Source: Theocolax elegans (taxonomy: Eukaryota; Arthropoda; Insecta; Hymenoptera; Cerocephalidae). From it: a DNA stretch of 64,000 nt. The notes under the pieces are model-generated. The model saw nothing but the letters and a program-made list of their open reading frames with translations. It was not told the DNA's origin and did not search any database. The translations under genes and the position numbers were made by a program. Positions 1 to 10,789 of this stretch are shown piece by piece. The first letter of the stretch is position 1; every line of letters starts with the position of its first letter. The stretch is from assembly GCA_026168455.1 (NCBI GenBank), contig CM047429.1, forward strand, positions 32,509,850-32,573,849, written 5' to 3'.

Positions 1-2557
1 TCCAGCGCGTAAACAAATCCTGAAAGACCAAAATGTATTCGTAACCATGTGTCGACCGCGGAAGTGGGCCAGTGACGTCACCTGCTACAACTTGCCATGG
101 TTTCTCTATCACGCGTCTACCCATCAAACCCATGGGTGGACGTTGCTCCACTTTACACTGTTGGCAGACCTGACATTTGCGTACATATTCTCCGACTTCG
201 GCGTAGTACCGTGGCCAATAATACATTTTAGCCACTCTAGCAAATGTCTTCTCCCTACCTAAGTATCCAGCAGTCGGATCATCATGACACTCACGGAGTA
301 TGGCTTGCCTATGCTCCTCTGGTACAACCAGTTTCCAAGCGTCATGGTCCTCCATCACGTCGTCTAACTCGTTATCAACGCGATACGAATACAAATTGCT
401 ACCTGTTATCTTCCATTCCGGAAAATCTCTAGGTCGCTCTGATACGTCTTTCAGCCATGAGAGGTACCAAGGATCTTTTGTAGTCTGGCTCTAAGAAACT
501 GAAGCGATGGCCGGCTCGTCTTCCTCGTACATGCGAGAAAGTGCATCAGGAACATAATTTAGAGCTCCCTTCCTATACTCAATTGTAAAATTATGAGATT
601 GGAGTTCCAATGCCCATCTTGCGAGCCGACTCGTTGGATTGTGTATATTGCACAGCCAACGGAGACTACTATGATCAGTTATAACTTTAAACTGGTAACC
701 CTCAATATACTGTCGAAATTTTCTAATTGCCCATACTACGGCCAAACATTCCCGTTCTGAGACGCTATAGTTACGTTCTGCTGGTGAGAGTACTCTACTG
801 GCAAACTCCAGGACTCTCTCTACTCCATCAACGACCTATGTTAATACTGCACCGATACCGGTGTCACTGGCGTCTGTTTGAATGGTATACTCGCCATTCT
901 CATCAGGAGTCTGTAGAACGGGTGCAGTCATCAGCAGTGCTTTGAGTCGCTGGAATGCACCTTCTTGTTCTTGGAGCCATTCATACTTTTGGTCTTTCTT
1001 CGTAAGACGTGTTAAAGGCTCCGCGATCGTAGCATAGTCGGGTATAAACCGTCGATACCAAGATGCCATCCCGAGGAAGCGTCTCAGCTGCTTGAGATTT
1101 CGGGGAGCCGGATATTCTTGAATCGGCTCCGTCTTAGCTGGATCAGGTCTTATCCCATCACGATTGACTCGTACACCCAAATATCTTACTTCGGGTTGAC
1201 AGAAAACACATTTCTCTCGGTTTACCGATAAACCGGCTTCAGTTAAACGAGTCAACACCTCCTTTAGCAACAGTTTGTGCTCTTCGAAGGTTTCCGTCAC
1301 GACAATGATATCGTCGAGATAAGAGTAAGCATTCGGTTCGAGAGCAGGTCCAATCACCTGGTCTATCATACGTTGGAACGTCGCGCCAGCATTTGCCAAC
1401 CCAAAGGGCATACGAGTAAACTGGAACAAACCCATTCCAGGTACCGTAAATGCTGTAATTGGGCGCGATTCCATTTGTAGAGGTATTTGGTGATAAGCGC
1501 AGTTCATATCTATCGTAGATATATATCGGGCTCTTTTGAGTTTGCGTAAAATATCCTGCATAAACGGCAAAGGATACGCATCAGGTTTGGTCAAAGCGTT
1601 GACCTTCCTGAAATCAATGCAAAAACGCCTTGCATTTTCGCCCTTCTTAGCCATCACCACTGGACTGGACCAACCGCTACTAGACGGTTCTATAACGCCT
1701 GTCTCAAGCATCTCTCGAACTTGTCGATGCATCTCCTCTCGAATCTTGTCGGAGACGGGATAATACCTTTGTTTGATCGGCCGCGCCGAACCGACGTCGA
1801 TAACATGTTCAACATCGTATGATCGGCCGATCTTTGGCAAAGTATTGGACAGCACTTGATCCAGAAGTTCACGCAGTTGTCGGCGCTCATCTTCTGTCGC
1901 GTCGGCCACACCCGCTGACGACAGCGAAGCGTGTCCACTTTCAATACTTGCCACTTCCAGCTGTAATAACTGTGATGACCCTTTGAAGTATAAACAGTCG
2001 GAGTCTGGGTCTAGAACTGCTCGGAATGCTGGAATGAAATTCACTCCTAAATAGCATTCCGCATCTAAATTTGGCATAATTGCGACCCGTATATCTCGCG
2101 TGTCTTTACCGATGGTAAAAGGTAGCATAACATGTCCACACAACTGGTGTGTGCTACCATCCGCAAGCTTAGCACTACCTGCTTGCTTATCGAGAATGGA
2201 TCTGCCAAGAGCGGTTGCCAACTGCAAACCGTTCAAACCCATGACCGTTGTTGATGCACCTGGATCAAACAACGCTCGGATCCGGTATCCACCGATATCG
2301 ATTTGACACCACCAGCGCGTCTCATCTTCTGGACTATAAACTCGCTGGTTTGGTTTCGGAGTAATTTTTAAAATTTTACTCGTGACCGGATCCGTCCTAA
2401 CTTCTCTGGGATCACTTATCGTCAGATCTTCTTGACGCATCTCTGCAGCTTGACTGCCTCGAGATTCGAGGATTACGACCGCTTCTCCGGGGACTCCCTC
2501 AACCTCGGGTTCAGCGGCTGTCCCCTCTAGCCGTTTCTCCGCGCGTTTTTTGCACAA
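1..2557 (-). pseudogene. pol: Gypsy element 1 pol (protease, RT, RNase H, integrase; 3' part off window)
   Basis: Reverse-strand Ty3/Gypsy polyprotein. In order: an aspartic protease with active-site-like LFDPGAS (2254-2274 area), a reverse transcriptase with MPFGLANAGATFQ and the catalytic YLDD box (about 1310-1325), RNase H starting with QTDASDTGIGAVL just before position 838, then the integrase H2C2 zinc domain (about 120-300) and the first catalytic Asp in AGDVTGPL (about 65-85). The integrase core continues past the left window edge. The reading frame is one frame throughout, but is cut by two TAG codons, at 836-838 (inside RNase H) and 491-493 (between RNase H and integrase). No frameshift was seen. 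The listed start at 2557 is a TTG preceded directly by TGA, so this frame is presumably entered by -1 frameshifting from gag. Confidence 0.93.
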
Positions 2558-4377
2558 TCATGACACGTCCTAATTGTATAGCCCAGTTTGCCACATATAT
2601 TGCAAGCTACAGGCTTGGGGACAACCTCCTTCCGCTTTTCCTTATCACCGGCATTCAACTTCTCGTCGTTTCTTGACGTATGGCCACTCGATGACTGTCG
2701 GTCAGGACTCTTGCGATTACCCTTCCTCTGTCCCCATTTGAACCGAGGAGGTGATCTGTGGGTCTTCTTGCTTTGAGAGACATCCACCTTGCCTCTCACC
2801 CCAGCTGTATGGCAACTCGTCTTAACGGAGACTAGCGTCTCCTCGAGAATTTTGGTGAACCGTTCCACAAGATCTGTTTGAGCCGGTTCACTCGTTTCCT
2901 TGGCTACGCTTGCTACCTTTGGCTTAGCGTTCGGCCGCTTCTTATTCCGCGACTTATATGCTAACTCAGGTAGCATCAAGTCTTCTTCTGCGGGAGGCGA
3001 CCGATATAATTTTTCTCGTTCGAGTGTTTGCTCAGCGTCCAACGCCAATTGCAAAAAACTCTCGATCGACCGAGCTTCAACTCTCTTAAATAAACGTTGG
3101 AGTTGAGGTAGCATATTGCGGTACAGGTGATCTAACTGGCTCCGCTCATCCGGAATCGGCTTGAGCTTACGCATAATCGCAATCGAGCAAGTGATATAAT
3201 CCCTTACCGGCTCATCTTCGCCTTGCGTGCGAGCGTTAGACTCCTCGATGAGCCGTTGTTGATAACTCTGGCCCATTCCGTACCACATCTTGGCGTATCT
3301 CACAAAATCTTGCCAGGAGTGTTATCTATCCTTCACATTCCGATACCACGTAGCTGCGTTATCGGTGAGAAGTTCCGACAAGGACGGTAACACCTCGTCC
3401 TTGCTGAGGTTGGCGAGTATCCTACAATCTTCTACTCGCGCAAGAAATGCTTCAATACTCTGGCTTTTGTCTCCAGAGAATCGAACTCCCCACTTACGAA
3501 CAATTGCGCCGACATCGCGCACTGTCCCGGCCGATCTAGTTGTAGACTGGCCGGTTACGTTCGAGTCCATCCGACTAGGGTAGGGAGAGCTAGAATATGG
3601 AGGCTGACCTTGTCTCCATATCTCGCCCCTCCCCAAAGCTCCTCTAGCAGGTGCTTGAGGTGCTTGATAACCCTCGCACTCTGCCTGCACTTGTCGTGGT
3701 CTTTCGTCCGTATCGTCCAGTGTGTGACACGTATACGTGTCCTGGAATCGGACATGGTGGTTCGGCTCTCTATTTCTGTTGGTACTCGTTCTCTGCGTAC
3801 TATCGCGGGCGTAGAAGTCCAATTTCAGAGCACTCACTTGATCCTCCAAATCTTTTATCCGTGCTGCCATGACGGCCTGTTGTTTCAACTGCAACGTCAA
3901 CATCGCAGCGAATGTCTCCGGTATTTCAAACTGTGCTCCGCCTGTAGACACTAGCGTGATCCACTCCTCTCTGTTAGCTTCTTGGCTGGAGACCTCGGAT
4001 TGCTGATCCTCCGTATGCTGATCTACCTCAGCATCTACGTCTGTCTCTTGCCTTTCTATGTCTGGAACATCCAGCGCAAGAGTCTGTTGTAAGATTTCTA
4101 CAACATTTGGATCAGAATCCGGATCAGGTAACGCCGGATTCTGGGCGAACATAGCCTCAAACCAATCCGACCTCCGCCTATTTCGCCTTTCGCGATCTAC
4201 CAACAGATTTGTTTCTTCAGCGAAATCCTGAGCGGTATAATTACCCATTAACCACCGTTGGAGACGCTCGGCTCTTTTATAATTTGGGCCGTCAACCCGC
4301 ATCTCCAACGACTCGAGGTGAGCCTTGATCTGTTCACCGGATTGAGTATCAATCCAGTTGTCAATCTGGTTAGTCAT
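2527..4377 (-). pseudogene. gag: Gypsy element 1 gag (nucleocapsid polyprotein, one in-frame stop)
   Basis: Begins with ATG at 4377 and runs in one frame to 2527, interrupted by a TAA at 3322-3324 (about residue 352). The retroviral-type Gag core spans the stop: the tract ending TWYRNVKDR before it continues as SWQDFVRYAKMWYG after it. Near the C-terminus is a zinc knuckle of spacing C-X2-C-X4-Y-X4-C, with Tyr where the family has His. Upstream of it is a Lys/Arg/Ser-rich stretch, as expected for a nucleocapsid region. The gag end overlaps the start of the pol frame by 31 nt. Function in life: packaging of the retrotransposon RNA. This copy is broken. Confidence 0.88.
2545..2551 (-). promoter_or_regulatory. 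-1 ribosomal frameshift slippery heptamer A AAA AAC (gag/pol)
   Basis: On the minus strand the gag frame reads GCA AAA AAC, the canonical X XXY YYZ slippery heptamer A AAA AAC. Pol lies exactly in the -1 frame, and its frame is closed by TGA immediately upstream of the site, while gag ends about 18 nt further on, at 2527. This geometry is what gag/pol frameshift signals look like in retroelements. A downstream stimulatory structure was not worked out. Confidence 0.75.
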
Positions 4378-5285
4378 CGATTATTACTTAAAATTACTTA
4401 AAATATACTCATATTAACTTAAAATTATCGCCGATTTCTTAACAAAAAAAAATAAAGAAAAATCGCTTCCGCAGGTACTTGTGCAAGGTCCGGTTATTCA
4501 ACACTAGGTGGCGTTAAACTACTAAATTATTGGGCCACTGTGTTGAAGATTGTGATCTTTTCCCTTTTAAATAAACACCTTACGCTCACCAATTTGAAAC
4601 TTGCTTGTAATAAAAATTTTATAATTTTGACAACTATTTCACAAAATAAATTAAATTTCACCTTCGATTTAAATTTGTTATACGCGTTTCAGTTTAATTT
4701 ATTTTAAAATACTGTACCCGATTTACAACAAAACCAAAAAAAAATTTTGTACAATAAATAAATCAAACGAAATCATAAACAAATAAAAAAAAATTGTTTA
4801 ATCCAAAAATCACACCCTTGCACAGGTATTATCACACGCTAATTTTCCGACTAACCTATACGGAATCAGGGACACGTGTTATTAAATAGCGGACCTCAAA
4901 CTATTCTATCTCATATAAATAAATAAATCTGAAATTATTATAATTTACGTGTGTCAACAATTATCTAAAAAAAATTTTATTACTGTCGACTTCGGATTTC
5001 TTCCTGATAAAAACAAAAAAAAACGAAGAAAATCCGATAAAGTTATCTAAATTATTGTCAAACACAATAATTTATTAATTGAAATTAATTGCAATTCAAT
5101 TAATTCAATTGTCGACAATAATTAATACATTAATCAACGTAACTAACGTATTAATCCTTAAACACACGTAAATCAACCGAGCATATGTTCAAACAATTCA
5201 ATTCCGGTCCGTTCCTATTCCCTTGTCGCGCGCCGTGTACGCGCAATCAGCTATCCTAACGTCTAGGGACTTTTTCCTTCACTTA
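4378..5285 (-). other. Gypsy element 1 untranslated leader
   Basis: About 900 nt between the primer binding site and the gag ATG. Very AT-rich with many A runs; no coding potential seen on either strand. Typical of a retrotransposon 5' leader that also carries packaging signals. Confidence 0.6.
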
Positions 5286-5296
5286 GTTGGGCGCCA
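5286..5296 (-). other. Primer binding site, tRNA-Lys type
   Basis: Directly after the LTR end CCGTTACA the minus strand reads TGGCGCCCAAC, which is complementary to the 3' end of eukaryotic tRNA-Lys(CUU) (GTTGGGCGCCA). The 11-nt match abutting the LTR fixes the LTR boundary and the direction of the element. Confidence 0.7.
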
Positions 5297-6374
5297 TGTA
5301 ACGGTGTGCTTGCCCGGGGAAAACTTACTGAGTCGTTCGTCTTATATACCTTTAGTTCGTGGCGAACGAATTTATCTAGTTTCGCCGACTAGGTATCGCA
5401 CACTTAATGACTCAAGACAAACTATATGTATATGTAAGTTGTTTACAAAAATCTTCCCGCGCAGCGGCTGCGGTTACCTGTCCGCACACTTGCCGTTAAA
5501 GTTGTATGGAAATCGAATTACGATTTCCAACAACAACAGGTAAAAATGATGATATTCTTTCCTAAAATGGACCGCGGAAAGAAATTAAATGTGAGTCCGC
5601 GAGAATTCGCATCTTGAAATACGATTCGAAGGAAGACGGAGGAATGAAATTATAATACGCCGGTTGGAAAAAAATATAAATCAACACGGGTTGAACTAAA
5701 TTAACAATTAACAGATTTATTTAAACAATAACGAATGATTAAATACAATAAGTTTTAATAATATGGTCGAGGTCTAAGCGCACGTAGATTGAGTCGAAAA
5801 CATCGACTCAACACGAGAGGGGAAAGGGGTACGCGAACTAGCTAACTTAAAATTATTCGCACGATCGCGTTAAGTAAAATATATAATAACTATTCGCGCG
5901 AAAGTGGTACCACTTACTTCTATTTCTTTTCTTCGGACCTCGAATACCGGAAAAAGAACAACTCCTCTCTCCTGTCGTCTCTTTGCCATTCAAAAGGAAA
6001 AATGTCGGTGGGAGAATACCTCGACCACCGATCACTTTATTTCGTGTGCATGTATAACACCACTGCACCAGAATACACCGTAAAAAAAAGTCACCCACGG
6101 TATGACGAACAAGCAGAACAACCGGCAGAACTCCACGGAAAACTTGCGGATAAAAAAAAAGTACAATTAAACCGGGATGTCTCGTCTCACGTGTCGTCGC
6201 GATCTTGTCTCTCTATCGAGTTGTCGTGCGCGCGCGACTCTCCCCCCAATTCCTTCTATCCTTGCGCGGGTATCAGCCGTTCGCGCCGTCGGCTATGCCT
6301 ATATCTATTTATAGCATTCGTCTCTACCTACGTGATTCGTATAATGGTAAGTGAGTACATCACTTACCATTACA
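5297..6374 (-). repeat. 5' LTR of Gypsy element 1
   Basis: Inner boundary (5297) is fixed by the primer site. The outer boundary near 6374 is an estimate because a perfect 13-bp inverted repeat around GTACA lies at about 6345-6374. On the minus strand there is a TATA box TATAAATAG at 6305-6313 and a polyadenylation signal AATAAA at 6036-6041, giving a short U3, an R of roughly 250 nt and a long U5. The 3' LTR is outside the window, so the two cannot be compared. The terminal CGTTACA and a CACGAAATAAA motif recur in the solo LTR at 21479. Confidence 0.6.
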
Positions 6375-6375
6375 A

Positions 6376-7451
6376 GACATAAATGTATGCTGTCACACTC
6401 TTGTAAGCCATTTAAACCTTTAATAGTGAAAATCAGCAATTCTGCTCCGTAGTCTGGTAACCTAATACTGTCTAAAAGATGTCTTTTTATAGTCAGAAAC
6501 TGCCTAAAAATTTCCAGAGTGGGTCTAAATCATTAAGATCACTTATGGTCAAAATATCCGGGAAAAGTGCCCAAAATATTAATAGAAATGTATATTTGTT
6601 GCCTTATAACGATGAATCTATTAGCATGATCATTGCAAAAAAATTTGTGCACTTACCTTGGAGTGGTAGAAAAGTATCTTCACTTGTTTCAGTATCCATC
6701 TAATCCCCTGTAAGCTGCTAAAAATACAAATATTATTATACAAATGTAAAAAATTAATTTACATTACATTACATCCCTTACAAGAATTATAATACTAATC
6801 TGAAGGATTACTATAAATATATAAACATCATTATTACAATAACTGAATATACGTATTTAATACAAAAGATATATAAATAAATCGGATATATAATTATAAT
6901 GAATAATATGATAACGTGACAGTGACAAGTTTGTGAAATCTAAAGAATGTATTGCTGAATAATAATAATAATAATAATGTTGATACTTTTATAGTAATCC
7001 TTCAGATTAGTATTATAATTCTTGTAAGGGATGTAAAACTAAAAATGCAGCATTATAAATGTTTAAAAAATAATTTTTTATAATTTTATAATAATATTTG
7101 TATTTTTAGCAGCTTACAGGGGATTAGATGGATACTGAAACAAGTGGAGATACTTTTCTACCATTCCAAGGTAAGTGCATAAATTTTTTTGCAATGGTTA
7201 TGCTACTAGATTCATCGTTATAAGGCAACAAATATACATTTCTATTAATATTTCGGGCACTTTTCCCGGATATTTTGACCATAAGTGATCTTAATGATTT
7301 AGACCCACTCTGGAAATTTTTAGGCAGTTTCTGACTATAAAAAGACATCTTTTAGACAGTATTAGGTTATCAGAGTCCGGAGCAGAATTGCTGATTTTCA
7401 CTATTTAATGTTTAAATGGCTTACAAGAGTGTGACAGCATACATTTATGTC
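6376..7451. mobile_element. Palindromic (foldback) DNA element, two inverted arms of about 390 bp
   Basis: 6376-6760 and about 7080-7451 are near-identical inverted copies, both starting outward with GACATAAATGTATGCTGTCA; a second inverted pair (6772-6816 / 6990-7037) lies inside, leaving a loop of about 170 bp. Each arm holds a short exon-like segment: an acceptor-like TTTTTAG, an ATG (7127 in the right arm) coding about 14 residues beginning MDTETS, then a CAAG/GTAAGT donor. The opposite strand of each arm is open for 74 codons (6479-6703, 7124-7348), probably by chance. No clear target duplication was seen. The arms may be inverted 5' ends of a larger cut-and-paste transposon; the family was not recognised. 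Confidence 0.7.
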
Positions 7452-8116
7452 TTTAAAAGTATTTTTAATGAAAAGTTCGGAAAATTTTACAAAAAAAGTC
7501 ATACTTATGTTTTTAGTGAAAAATGCATCCCCTGGGAGCTAAAAATTCATGAAAATGGGCATATAATGCAAAAAAGTGCTAAAATGTCAACTTTGACTCT
7601 CTGTAACTTAAAATAATGGCCCAGAAATAATCTGAAAAAATTCAGGAGAACTACTGGATACCTCTAAAACATATTCCCACAGTTATGGCAATATTTATTT
7701 TTTTCATCTTCGATGTCACAGAGAACCACCCATATATATATATAAATTCTCTCTCTCTCTATTGAAATATACACGCACGCACATACACACACAAATATAT
7801 GTATATTTCTATATTATATATAGAACCCTGAAATCTTAGACACGACGGCGGCGGCGAAATATTTATATAATATATATAAATATATGAATTTTTTTCTCTA
7901 AAACTATATTAATCTCAACACATTCCATTTTATTTCCTAAATTGACCATTTATTTTTATTCTAGTAACAGTAATGCATGACTCTAGTGACATCTGTTTAC
8001 ATAAATTCAGATGAAAAATATGTAAACTATATTATCGACGAAGCATTATCAATAATTATTATTATCCCCTCTATGAAACGTTTCTCCTAATCTTTGACAT
8101 GATTGGTGAGAGCACA
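7452..8116. other. AT-rich non-coding stretch
   Basis: No supported gene. The first 270 bp could be a continuation of the foldback element. Short TA and CT simple repeats lie near 7730-7765, followed by a brief GGCGGCGGCG patch near 7848-7857. Confidence 0.5.
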
Positions 8117-8252
8117 CTGCTAAAAATAATCGATTGAAATCGATAGACATGGAAAGATTTTGCATACAAATCGATTAAAATTAATCAATTTGAATCGATT
8201 TATATGCAAAATCTTTCCATGTCTATCGATTTCAATCGATTATTTTTAGCAG
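8117..8252. mobile_element. 136-bp MITE with near-perfect terminal inverted repeats
   Basis: CTGCTAAAAATAATCGATTG at the left end is mirrored at the right end, and the inverted match extends about 58 bp inward on each side with ATCGAT repeats. The remaining centre is about 20 bp. No transposase; the flanks AGCACA and GGCAGT do not give a clear target duplication. Superfamily not assigned. Confidence 0.75.
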
Positions 8253-8530
8253 GGCAGTTAAACGATCGCGCTCTCTGATTCGCGGGAACATTGACGGTGA
8301 TCCTGTATGGTAACAAAATAAAATGTAAATTTCCCTATTTTTACCAATATGAAAGTAGCATTATTCATGATTTGACGTATATGCAAGTTAATAAAATATA
8401 TATTTGTCTATTTTCCCTATACGCAATTGTTTCATATTCCTCTTATATGCATAAATAAATATACGAATTTGCGTACTTTGCTTATACAGATTTTACATAT
8501 TTTACTTATATGTAAGTACGTAAAAAATAA
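8253..8530. other. AT-rich spacer
   Basis: No gene or strong repeat seen; TATATGCA-like words recur. Confidence 0.4.
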
Positions 8531-10660
8531 TATTTCGGAGATGATATATGTGTAGCTGCAGCAGTAGCTGTAGATCTTAAAAATATATTTGCAAATAGAC
8601 ATGTAGCAGTGAATCTTGGATGTATTCTGCTGTTGAGCATGTGCGAACAGCGGCAGCATAAGTTGAAAGTATAGTTAAAACAGCAGCAATATATACTGGA
8701 CGTATACCAGCAAGAAAGCTTGTACAAGCAGTAGTAGCCGCAGGTGAAGGAAGAAAAGCACCGTCAACTGTAGGCCTTGAATCTACATCTGCAATAGATC
8801 TTGTACAAGGTGTATGAAGAAAATATGAAGATTTATAGCAGGAGCAGCATCCGTATAACCTGTGACGTGCACTAACAAGATTAGCTGAAGGTGTATTAGT
8901 ACCAGCTACCGTAAACTCTATGTAATACACCAGTAGTAGAAGTAGTAGTAGTAATATATTTTGGGTAAGCAGCAGCAGTAAAAACTATATGTGTGACAGA
9001 TGTAGTTGATCCTGCATAACCAGGATGTTAACTGAGATACATAGCTGTAGTATCATTGACCAATTTTATACACGATTTTATAATATATAAATAAACACCA
9101 TATTATATAATTTTTGAAAGATTACTTGTCTACTTGCCCAGATTTTAATACTTGCCCAGCGTTGGTTCAAGGTTTCTACATATTTTTTTTTACTATTATT
9201 TCATTGAAATACTTTAAAATGTATTAATAAATTTGAAAATGGATTATATACCTATTAAATATAGAGTTACATGTGGTTGAATTATAACAAAATTTGACAT
9301 TTCACTTTTCATGGATGTTTTCTTTTGCCTCAAAAGCCAAGTAGTAAATTTTTTTAAAATATAAATATAATAAAACAATATGAGCGCTATTATAATGGAA
9401 ACTTAAAAGTATTTTAAGAATTGAATTATTTATATCTGTTTAACAGAATATTAATATTTACATTAGCTTGAGCTAAATGTAAACAAGGTCACATAATTGT
9501 TATCATTTAAATTACTTGAATTATTATATGAAAAACACCGATGAAAAGCAAAATGTGCATTTTCCTTAGAAAGTTATCTACAATTATCTGTATATGCTGT
9601 AACTTTGGTATATTAAATTTATTTTTGTTATTTATTTTTAATTAACTCATTCTGCGTAAAATTTACAAGACTTACTCGATATTAAAATCTATTTGTTGAT
9701 AAAAGTTTTGTGTAAAATTTGCAAGCAATAGCATTAAAAAATGGATACATACCAGTAATATCAGTAGTTGTTGCTTAATGCTCAAATGCATAATGGAGAA
9801 GCAGCTATATATATAGCATTAATAGTTGAAGGTATGTAATTATATAACTACGTGAGAAGTATCAACATAAGATGAGTTTGAACGCTTAGCTACAGCGCAG
9901 AAGTAGTAATAGTGCTTCAAAGAACAATTACAATAACAGTTGTACTTGCAACGAGAGTTCCAGTACTGTCAACGATAAATGAAGTATTAGATCCTATACC
10001 AGCATGCGTACTATTGTCGTGATTAGACGAGCAGCAGTAGTAAAAGCTGCACATGTAGAGAAAACTGGTGAAGGCCATGCTACAACATACCCTGGAAATA
10101 AAGAAGCATTAGAACAAATGGCTGTAAAGGAGACGTAATTATAAAGAATATATATAGGAAAAACTGCGTGTGGCATCTGTAGTGATAGCAGCATAAGTAT
10201 ATCAGGAGATTCTAGTAGTTAATACCGATCCTTGAAGAGAAATTATACATTTGCAGCATAGTAGAGCCTGGATGAGCGGATGCAGTTCCCTGGACAATTA
10301 GCAGCAGAAAAAGCTGACTAAACTAACAGTTATACGTAATTGACAATTGTATTTCATCTCAATAGTAGCAGTGGCAGTAGTAGCATGAACAAGGATAAGA
10401 ATACACTTTGATTTTGCAGACGATGTGAATCCAAGACAAGAAGAAATAGCAAAACCTCTAGGTGTACCATTAGCAAAAGATTGAATCAGCATCTCTGCAC
10501 ATGGCAGCTACATGTACACAAACAATAAAAATATACAACCTCTAAACATAAAGTACACAGTACTTCGTGCATAAGACTTTGTACAACTTGTTTCGTTAGC
10601 ACTTACTGTAGAAGTAGCATCAAATAAATTGAGATTCTGAGTTTTAGCATGAATTTGATG
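8530..10660 (-). pseudogene. Decayed Ala/Thr/Pro-rich repetitive coding region (unrecognised)
   Basis: Three stretches (about 8530-9030, 9750-10215, 10230-10660) show codon-like GCA/GTA/ACA periodicity unlike the flanking AT-rich DNA. On the minus strand, fragments such as HPGYAGSTTSVTHIVF and FPGYVVAWPSPVFS repeat a PGY motif followed by Ala/Thr/Val-rich runs, interrupted by stops and shifts. The composition recalls low-complexity insect structural proteins such as cuticular proteins, but no signature domain is visible, so this is only a suggestion. The gap between the first two blocks (9060-9750) is plain AT-rich DNA. Confidence 0.3.
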
Positions 10661-10789
10661 TCGTTGAAGAAGTTTCTGTGACCTGTGACCAAAAAGTAAA
10701 GTATAAGGTTAATTAAATATTTATATTATATATATTTATATATAAACGTATATCTTCAAAGTATGCGAGTGTAAAAAATGTTCATGTTA

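Noticed and set aside
6002..6382. 126-codon ORF in the Gypsy LTR
   Set aside because: Lies across the LTR on the strand opposite to the element; composition is incidental.
7732..7860. CRISPR-like or regulatory repeats
   Set aside because: Only short TA, CT and GCG simple repeats; no regular spacers. The whole window is eukaryotic, so CRISPR arrays are not expected.
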